Source: Artocarpus heterophyllus (taxonomy: Eukaryota; Streptophyta; Magnoliopsida; Rosales; Moraceae). From it: a DNA stretch of 64,000 bases. Shown piece by piece: positions 56,607 through 64,000 of this stretch. Within the stretch, counting starts at the first letter, position 1. The number at the start of each line of letters is the position of its first letter. A program made the position numbers and the translations under genes. Below the pieces are notes generated by a model. It had not been told where the DNA came from and made no database searches. It saw only the letters and a list, made by a program, of their open reading frames with translations. The stretch covers positions 8,436,235-8,500,234 of the forward strand of contig CM046345.1 in assembly GCA_025403435.1 (NCBI GenBank), written 5' to 3'.

Positions 56607-59600
56607 ATGGGTTCTGCTGAGCCGGATTTCGAGGATTTTCTGGAGGAGAAGAAACGGGTTAGAAACCCTTTTGTCCCAGTAGGTAAGTTTTCATTTCATC
56701 ATTTTTATTTTCTTGATAAAGTTTTGATTTTCTTATTTTTATTTTTATTTTTATTTTTATTTTTGAATATATATTTTTTAATACATGTGCGTATGGCAAA
56801 AGTAATGCTCTATTTTTGTGGAACTTTTTGTAATTCATAGGTTAAATTGACAATTGGTTTTGAGATTTATAGTGGGGTTAAGTTAATTTGTTTATAGAAA
56901 GGAATTTTTTGATGGGTTTTGGAAATTCCTTATGAACAAGAGAGCATATTTAATTTCCACAGAGAAGGTCTTTTTAATTTGTTTTTTGAAATGTAAATTT
57001 TGGAGTCTGCAGAGATAATTAGTTGAGTTGGATTGGAAAAGTTTTAAACTTTGGGACAAAGAACTAAGAAAGTGGCTGAGAGTATATCTACTTTCTTGTC
57101 CTTGAAAGCATTTAGGCTTTACTTAGTATGGTTTTGGTTGGTTGGTTGGTTTCTTGGTTTAAGGATGCGGTAAAGTACTTTCATATGGACTTTCTCTGGA
57201 TTTTTTTTTTTTTTTTGGCGTGACCTGCTTTGCCGAAAAAAGTTTGTACTCCTTCAGACTTAATGAAATAGTTTTCATGTCAAAATTTAGGTTTTGGCCT
57301 AGTGGTTTTGATGTTGGTGAATTTTGAATATGTAAGTTGGATTATTGAAAATGCTCCGGGTACTTGAAAACTTGCTAAGATTATCTGCAGAGTATAAGGG
57401 AAGTTTTGGTTTGGAAAAGCTGGGAGTGGGAGATACTTTGGGATTTAGTTTACTGAATTGTTTTATTAAGCATGGGGCGAGGATGAGGAGTGGAGATTTT
57501 AAATGTTTGTTTGAAAAGTGAGTGCAAATGAGCATTCTCCTCCAACTCCTAAAATCTTTTATTGTCTTTGGTTTAGGGTCTTCCTAACTCTTGTCAGAGA
57601 CTTAGAGTGGCTTTCTTATGAAGTCAATCCTGCATTACTTTTGATGAAGTTGCAAGTTTTTACGAGTCTAATATTAGGGTAATCCAAAATAGAAAAGTCA
57701 CGTTGCCATGTTGATAATGCGCAATCGGGTGCTTCTTCTCAGGGAATATGGAGGATTTGCATTTTGAAGTGTAGAACAGAACCACACATGCAAATAGAAA
57801 ATAATTTTTATTAAATATTTATAATGCCATTATACCGACACCACTACAAAATGATCTCTCTATGAAAATAGAGCACACGTGCAAATATTAATTAATTTTG
57901 ATTAAATATTTATATTGTTGTTACACCACCACCACTACTAAATGATCTTAGGAAGTATAAAAACAATTAGTTTAAAAACTATGAGTCGGCAAAATAAAAC
58001 AAAAAGCCAGAACACTATTTTTTCTTGCTATAAGACAAAAGCACTCAATTCCTCACACTACTTATTTTTCCATTATCTCTCTCTCTCTCTCTCTCTCTTT
58101 TTTCCTTTGTTCTGCCATGCATAATCAAATGAATGGAGGCCTATTGATAGGCTCACATACTGGGACAAGAACCTGCCTCTTCACGAGCATTTCCAAAGTA
58201 AGACACTAGAAATCATTTCTTCCATGTTCGTTTGAGCTATTTGTTTTGCATCAAAATAACCTTTTAAATAGTCAAGAAATTCCTTTGTGACATCATCCGG
58301 CACTTGTTGACATGGTCCAACACTATGGTTGCCAGTTGTTGGTCGCTATTCAAACGGGAGTGGGCTCGGAAGTTGCAACCGATGGTGGAGGAGAATGGTG
58401 ATGGTTGACAAAGAATGTGTCGATGGAGTTGGGGTTTCAAACCCTATATGCTTGTTTGTTATCACATTCCAAAATTGGACTTGGGCTGACTGCCTTTAAA
58501 AAAAAAAAATGGCTCTTGGTCAAGCACGGGCTCAAAATGGGCAATTCTGTTGAGGCTCTCTGAGGCTTATGCCTTAGCAGCCTTGAGGCGCCTCGCTCAG
58601 GCAATTCAAAGCGTGCTTTGAAACACTGAGTGAGCGTCTCAGAGGCGCTCCTTGAGGCATTCGAGGTGCACGTCTTTTGAAACCATGATACAAGACTTAA
58701 TGGTTGTCTTTTATTTGATGACAAAGATATTGGGCCTACGGGTCAATTGAATTTGGGCCGGTATTGATCTTCAAACTCGGTTCTGGAGTAGTTTCGTGGT
58801 GTAGCAAAAGACAACCAATAGTTTCACTGTTAACTACAAAGCCCAAGTATAGGCAGCAACTATGGTAGCTCAGGAAATTGCATGGTTGATCTAGTTGATG
58901 GAAGATCTATACCAGCCAGTTGATTAGGCAATGCCACTTTATTGCGACAAATCAATTGGCAGTCTGCTTGGTGGAAAATCCAGTGTTTCGTGCAAGGACA
59001 AGGCATGTAGAGGTACATTACCATTTCATTAGAGAAAAATTGTTACAAGAAGATATAGAGTTGCACCATGTTAACATGCATAATCAAATAGCAGATTTGT
59101 TTACCAAAGGATTGAACGCTAACAAGTTTGAAAAGTTTCAAAATCGACTCAACATGTCTAATCGGAGAAGTTCAGAAGTTGGCATTGAGGGGAGTACAAA
59201 TTCAATAGATCCAATATCTATGTCATCAGATAAAAGATAACCATTAAGTCTTGTGTATAGCATGCAACTCGCGCTAGGAAGTTGCTAGGAAGCTTCATGG
59301 TATGCTTCACGTTCACTTGGATTACGCCAAGTGGCAGCCATCTATGGCACATGTGAGCCTATAAATAGGAGTACATTCATTTGCTTGTGCATGGTAAAAA
59401 AAAATAAAATAAAATAGGGGAGTGAGAAATAAGTAGTGTGAGGAATTGAGTGCTTTTGTCTTGTAGTGAGAAAAAATAGTGCTCTAGCTTTTATTTTATT
59501 TTGCTAAGTATTAATTTTTAAACTAGTTGTTTCTATACTTCCTATAGAAATCATTTTGTAGTGGTGTTGGTGTAATAGTATTATAAATTTTTAATAAAAT

Positions 59601-60698
59601 ATATTTTCTATTTGCGCGCATTGTTCTGTTCGACATGAAGCTCTTCTAATGTTTATGTTAGGTATCTGCAAGGAGACCTGGTATATACTATATTGATCCA
59701 GTTTGGGGGTTGGCTTTTCCATGCTAAACCATCTCCCTTCAGAATATTAAAATATTTTTGCCTCATTCAAGTGAAATCTATTATTGCCTGGTTCAAAAGT
59801 CACATTGTTTTTGACTGGTTCATATTTTCATTGTATTTTCTATTCTAATTCCTACAAACTGCTAATACTTGTAAAATTTATAACGTGTGACTTTAAAATC
59901 AGACAAAATGTTAGGCGTTTTCTAACTAATCCATTTCTGCGAAACCATTTCTAACCATACTTAATGACAGTACTCGTATCTAATTTTAGATCTTATCCAA
60001 TGGTGGGAGTAGAATTCTTAAGGGATTGGCGGTATGAACGGATTAATTTTGTAATACCTGAGAATGCAAGGTAGAACATTAAAATTCCCTTGAATATAAG
60101 GTCATATCTTGCATTTTTCTCCTTTTTATGCTTTCTAATGGTGACCATGCCATGAATTTTGTTGACTTTGAAAGACAAATAAGTTGGTCTTATTCTTTCA
60201 TGAAGCTAACATTTGAGGATCTTACATATGCCTTACCTTTAGTTTCCGTCTCAACTAACAAAATTTATATTCTTAGCAAAAAGAAGATTATTGGGGTAGA
60301 GGATGGCTTGCCTAAATAACTCCGGGCGTAGGCCGCTACATGTTTTATGGATCGCCCTTGAAGTAGATTGCCCATATACTTTGACCACCACGGCATGTCC
60401 CAACTTGAACCCACAAATTCTTGCGTGGGGACCAGTGGGCTTACCACCCCGCCAAGCTCTTGGTGCTAGATTTGTGTTGTAATCGAATTGGGGATTTGTC
60501 TTATTCGTTGATTTGAATTTTTCAGGGGCTCTCTTGACTGCGGGAGTGCTAACAGCTGGTTTGATCAGCTTCAGGCAAGGGAATTCTCAGCTGGGTCAGA
60601 TGCTAATGAGAGCTCGTGTGGTTGTCCAAGGTGCAACCGTGGCGCTTATGGTCGGCACTGCTTACTACTATGGTGACAATCCTTGGCAATCAAAGTAG
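56607..60698 (+). CDS. HIG1-domain mitochondrial protein (82 residues, two exons)
   Basis: Exon 1 is 56607-56682 and exon 2 60526-60698, split by a 3843-bp intron with GTAAGT donor and TTTTTCAG acceptor; the join falls in a Gly codon. The product starts MGSAEPDFEDFLEEKKRVRN. It has two membrane helices (about residues 26-41 and 57-74) separated by a loop with Gln50, Arg54, Arg56 and Gln60, which fits the Q-x3-R-x-R-x3-Q motif of HIG1 proteins. HIG1/RCF1-type proteins sit in the inner mitochondrial membrane and help assemble or modulate respiratory supercomplexes; some plant members respond to hypoxia. The start is the first ATG after a pyrimidine-rich leader and gives the normal family length. 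The intron carries an inverted-LTR element and a SINE-like sequence. Confidence 0.88.
58077..58098. repeat. (CT)n microsatellite
   Basis: This is a run of about 11 CT units inside the reversed LTR arm, absent from the matching place in the right arm. Confidence 0.85.
58540..58690. repeat. GC-rich degenerate palindromic segment
   Basis: Variants of GCCTTGAGGCGCCTC and TCTCAGAGGCGCTCC occur in both orientations. The origin is unclear. It lies between the reversed arm and the RNase H remnant and is not copia coding sequence. Confidence 0.35.
58800..59194 (+). pseudogene. Copia RNase H C-terminal remnant and polypurine tract
   Basis: The frame at 58920-59240 encodes the end of copia pol: CLVENPVFRARTRHVEVHYHF, then EDIELHHVN and QIADLFTKGLNANKFEKF. 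Upstream, 58800-58920 holds further RNase H sequence with stops. TTGAGGGGAG (59185-59194) is the polypurine tract before the 3' LTR. The rest of gag-pol is missing. The short LTR and the motif details suggest an Ale/Retrofit-type element. Confidence 0.75.
59360..59367 (+). promoter_or_regulatory. TATA box of the right LTR arm
   Basis: TATAAATA in the 3' LTR. The matching position of the reversed left arm reads TATCAATA on the element strand, so that promoter is damaged. Confidence 0.6.
60305..60470 (-). mobile_element. tRNA-derived SINE-like sequence
   Basis: On the minus strand TGGCGGGGTGG (60444-60454) resembles an RNA polymerase III A box and GGTTCAAGTTG (60401-60411) a B box (9 of 11 positions of GGTTCRANNCC). 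The spacing between them is near that of tRNA-derived SINEs. It has no tRNA fold I can recognise. It ends about 50 bases before the HIG1 intron acceptor. Confidence 0.5.
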
Positions 60699-61508
60699 AC
60701 TAAGAAAATTGTTGCATATTCAGATGCCAACATGATCAAATTTTGTAATTTTTGTCTGTGAACGACCATTTTTTTTCTCGAGCAATATTCAATATTACTT
60801 TTTCACTTTTCTTTCTCAGCAAAAAAAAAAAAAAGGTAAATAAATTGACCAATCTTTGTAATATGATGTTACATGGACCCCTTTGGCGACTCGAATAAAT
60901 CGACAATGTTCAATGAGGAAAGCCTTCTATTTAGCCTGAGCGTTATTCAGCAAAGATGAATGCTCAGTCAATGAGGTGTCTTTTGTTTTTCTTTGGGTGT
61001 GATTGTTGGTCAATATTTTCTTATGGAGCTCACAACCTCTGCAACTTTAGCATTATTTTATATGCAACTGTTTACATTAAAAATTACACGTTAAAACACG
61101 TATGACATAAAACTATCTTCAATCATAGATTAGATAGTTAAAAAAGTTAATCAAACCTTTAAATGATTGGTCAAAATGCATGTTTACCGTGACTCTTACC
61201 CGAAAGAGTGGCATACTAATAGTTAAACGTACACTTCCACTAGATTTTTCTTACCTACCGAATCTTGACCTTTTTTCATCTCATCGTCATTCAATCGGAA
61301 TCATAAATTCCCTCGCTAGCGGAGAACAGAGAGAGAGGGAGGAGCAAGATTTTTTTTTCCCCCTTTTGGCTGGGAACAAGAAAGCTGTTGACAGTTAAAA
61401 CTAATCTTTCATTGACTGTTTTTTTCATTGATTCATTTGAGTGTTGTAAAACGTGTTTAACGCATGATTAAGGCCTCAAAGTTCGGTCTAATCTTTACCT
61501 CTTACTCG
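60699..61508. other. HIG1 3' region and spacer
   Basis: This should contain the HIG1 3' UTR. I see no canonical AATAAA close to the stop. There is an A-tract at about 60820. Nothing else is recognised. Confidence 0.4.
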
Positions 61509-62656
61509 GTTTGTGTCACGCCCCGGAGTACGGGAGGTGACGTGGCGGAATGTTTAGATTAATTAAAAGCGGATTTAATTAAAATTAAGTGTTTAAGAAT
61601 CTAATTAAGTAAGAAATAAAGAGGATTTTCCACCACATTTTTATAAAAGAATTTGTAAATATTAAGCAGGTAATAAAAATTAAATAAAAACCGCGAATAT
61701 GGGTTCCACAACCCACAACTTGTGCACACACATGGAGCTGACAATATCATAAATACAATTACAATCCAAGTACAAATAAAGTTAAGTCTTACATGCCCTG
61801 ATTAATAATACAGAATATAAGTAAACTCTCCTATTGCTCCTGAGTTCGATCCGAAGAATCTTCTCCAAACCTAAATGGAAGACCACCTAGATGGGGGAAA
61901 TTTAAAACAATAAAACGTGAGCGAAATGCTCAGTAGGACTATATTTTATAAAATAGTTTAACGCAAAGGAACACAACATTATTAGAAGTTATTCAAAGGA
62001 AACTTAAATAAATAAATAAATAAACAATTTGAGTAGAACCGTCCTGACACAGAACAGTCTACTCGTCAAATCAAAACACCATTTTACTTTTACCTAGGCA
62101 AACCATGATATCACCACCGTAGTGGCCCAGCTGGGTTTCGGGACCTGCCCCCAAGGTCGATCGCTACACGACCCGATCTCTGATATGGCATCATGCCTAT
62201 GTGTTTATTATCATTATCATTCAAAACCCAATTACCGAGTGTTGTCAGTTACATTTATTATGAAGTTCATTTCATAATCACGGTATATTAAAATATAACC
62301 GATAAAACCATTTTCAAACAACCGTTGAAAACATTTTGATAGAAATCCTTTTCAAAGCCAAATCATTTCAAACCAGGCTACCAAAGAAATAGGATAAAAG
62401 TTCTACCTCAATACTCGTGCCGGTGCCCCACACCGTAATCCCGGTCCGCTATACGTTAGCTCCACGAAACCACGAACGATCCTAGATACAAACTAAGTCG
62501 ATCAATATCTAGTTTGAGACATTCTATGTTACTAAATCATTTCATGATGTCCTAGTGTGCCATTTGTATCATTAAAATCATCCTATAAGGTTGGGATTTA
62601 AATCAGGGTTCAAAACAGTGAAAACGGGTAAAAATCACAAAATTTTTCATGCCTCG

Positions 62657-62826
62657 GTCGGCCTGCCGGACGCCCTGCTTCGGCCTGCCGAACTGCACAG
62701 TTCGGCCTGCCGGAAACAAGGTTTGGCCTGTCGAACATTTCCCCAGATTCGGCCTGCCGGTCGGAAGAACACCGGCCTGCCGATCATCACTCCGGCCTGC
62801 CGAACATGAACTTCGGCCTGCCGAAC
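62657..62826. repeat. Eight phased copies of GGCCTGCCG (hairpin motif)
   Basis: The core GGCCTGCCG starts at 62660, 62682, 62704, 62725 (one mismatch), 62751, 62774, 62794 and 62815. Two copies have the full TTCGGCCTGCCGAA, a perfect 6-bp inverted repeat around CT. Spacing is 20-26 bases, mostly 20-23. Confidence 0.85.
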
Positions 62827-63329
62827 TGGGAAAACCCAGAAATCCCAGCCACGGGTTTCTCGATCCCCAAAATCCAAATCTTGTTTCTAACCTGTTTTTC
62901 TCAAATCCCATGCATGAAAAACAACTATAGTTGATAGAAAAACATTCTAGAACATGTTTCGAATCATTTAAACAACATTTAAACTTGAAATCCTCAAAAA
63001 TCCGAAAATGAGAAAAAGAGGAGAAAAATGAAAAATCTTGAATTCAATCCGTTTTTCTTCAATCTAAGCTTAGATTCTAGTTGTTCTAAGCTCATTTAAC
63101 ACAAATCCACGGTTTTCTAAGCTAAAACAAACTTAGATTTCAAAAACACACAAAATTGAAAATTTTGTAAAAAGTTTAGAAATTTCGAATCTAACCTCGA
63201 ATCGAAGCTTCAATCCGCGTTCTCGGTTGCCGAATCACGTCCCCGAGCTTCCTCCTCGCTAACCCGAAGCTTGGATTCGAATGTGTTTTCAAAAATTTTT
63301 TGAAAGAGATTGAGAGAGAGTGAGCTGCC

Positions 63330-63395
63330 GAGAGAGAGAGAGAGAGAGAAGAGAGAGAATGAAACCGGGAGAGTGAGGAGAGAGAGAGGAAGGAA
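63330..63395. repeat. (GA)n-rich tract
   Basis: GA repeats lie in the solo LTR near its putative transcript leader; on the element strand this is a CT-rich tract. Confidence 0.85.
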
Positions 63396-63739
63396 GGAAA
63401 TAAATAGAGAAAATCGGTGGACGGTTTTACTGTGCGAAAACCATGTGCCGCCCACGGTTTTGCAAAACGGAGTATTTTTAACATTTTACAAATTGTTGTG
63501 TTTTAAAACTCAAAACATCATTTTAAAACAATAAGAAATCATTTGAACACATCAATTTAACAAAACAACCAAAAACTCAAAATCCAACCAAATAATCTAA
63601 TTAAAGTTAAAACTTTAATTATGGCACACTAATTCATCATTTACATTACATTAACATTAAATAAATTTCGGGACGTTACAGTTTGGTTATTCATTTCATA
63701 GTTTAACTTCATGCATTTGGATTTCCTTCGATTCTAAAG

Positions 63740-63930
63740 TTTACATGGTTTGAGCCCAAAATCTTCCTTTAACTAATATTTGACAATCAAAAATTAATTC
63801 CGTTCACATGGTTTGAACTAAGGGTGTTTAGGAATCAAATTACATCTTCCTTCAACTAGTGTTTCACAATCAAAAAATAAAATCCGTTCACATTGTTTGA
63901 ATTAGAAGTGTTTACGGATCAAATTACACG
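63740..63930. repeat. 82-bp tandem repeat, about 2.3 copies
   Basis: Units starting CTTCCTT(T/C)AACTA begin at 63763 and 63845 and share TTCACA(T)GGTTTGAA and GTGTTTA(G/C)GGATCAAATT blocks. A partial unit precedes them. The origin is unknown. Confidence 0.75.
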
Positions 63931-64000
63931 GATTAGAAGCTAATTCGTAATCCAATTAGTATATATCGGATTGAAAAAATCTCAATCCAAAACCAATATA

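Larger units (their letters stand above)
57770..59635. mobile_element. Copia derivative with LTRs in inverted orientation
   Basis: The unit is flanked by identical TGAAG (57765-57769 and 59636-59640). The left end begins TGTAGAACAGAAC and the right end finishes GTTCTGTTCGACA, inverted copies. The left arm (57770-58159) matches the reverse complement of 59350-59635; the left arm also has an internal duplication of about 110 bases. The right arm is a normal 3' LTR, since it follows copia RNase H and a purine tract. The left arm is therefore the same LTR, reversed and incomplete. Both outer edges are the U5 end. It lies in the HIG1 intron. Confidence 0.7.
61514..63680 (-). mobile_element. Solo LTR of a gypsy-type element with GC-rich hairpin array
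   Basis: This 2167-bp sequence starts TGTCACGCCCCGG and ends CGGGACGTTACA, flanked by identical GTTTG (61509-61513 and 63681-63685). On the minus strand it begins TGTAACGTCCCG, a common start of plant gypsy LTRs, so that is its orientation. No internal region is left. It contains the hairpin array at 62657-62826 and a (GA)n stretch at about 63330-63390. Confidence 0.88.

Noticed and set aside
60305..60470. Functional tRNA gene
   Set aside because: A- and B-box-like motifs are present but no cloverleaf or anticodon stem can be drawn; a SINE-like relic fits better.
62603..62930. Overlapping open frames across the GGCCTGCCG array on both strands
   Set aside because: The frames stay open only because of the repeated stop-free motif; the reading is repetitive and lies in an LTR.
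63191..63534. Ser/Leu-rich and Arg/Glu-rich frames
   Set aside because: They are translations of a GA/CT repeat tract.

Overview
The window looks like nuclear DNA of a flowering plant, probably a eudicot. It is AT-rich, its genes have GT-AG introns, it carries plant-type Ty3/gypsy, Ty1/copia and hAT elements, and its host genes are plant families. I cannot name the species. Most of the 64 kb is transposable-element sequence lying in or between a few host genes.

Host genes. (1) A tandem cluster of three WAT1-related (EamA/UMAMIT-type) transporter genes lies on the minus strand. Copy A has exons 1-3 at 33611-34243, exon 4 at 15516-15753 and exons 5-7 at 3250-3898. Its small introns 3 and 4 have grown to about 17.9 and 11.6 kb through three complete LTR retrotransposons. 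All its splice sites and exons hold together except for a nonsense codon in the last exon. Copy B (36518-37427) is a pseudogene fragment. Copy C (39977-48259) is intact, seven exons and 355 residues, with a TIR element in intron 4. (2) A receptor-like kinase pseudogene lies at 49156-49840. (3) An intact two-exon gene for an 82-residue HIG1-domain mitochondrial protein lies at 56607-60698. (4) Exon fragments of an unrecognised gene lie at 38045-39130.

Mobile DNA, left to right: a hAT transposase tail (1-839); a long-TIR MITE (about 4176-4671) interrupted near its right end by a Tat-type gypsy element (4672-15381, TSD GCAAT) that carries a spliced antisense gene; Copia-1 (16098-22744, TSD TAAGT); Copia-2 (22973-32505, TSD AAGGC); a truncated copia LTR (to 35782); a TIR element (about 40969-46744); LTR fragments (49850-51735); a solo LTR (52619-54591, TSD GGAAA); a copia derivative with inverted LTRs in the HIG1 intron (57770-59635, TSD TGAAG); a SINE-like sequence (about 60305-60470); and a solo LTR (61514-63680, TSD GTTTG) containing an array of phased hairpin motifs.

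The retroelements carry many in-frame stops, and those that can be judged are mostly C-to-T or G-to-A changes, as expected of methylated, silenced copies. The most unusual items are the 31-kb WAT1 gene that keeps its frame around 27 kb of retrotransposons, the inverted-LTR integrant with a clean target duplication, the possible self-priming site in Copia-1, the gypsy antisense gene with its own promoter-like and poly(A) signals, and the hairpin array in the last solo LTR.
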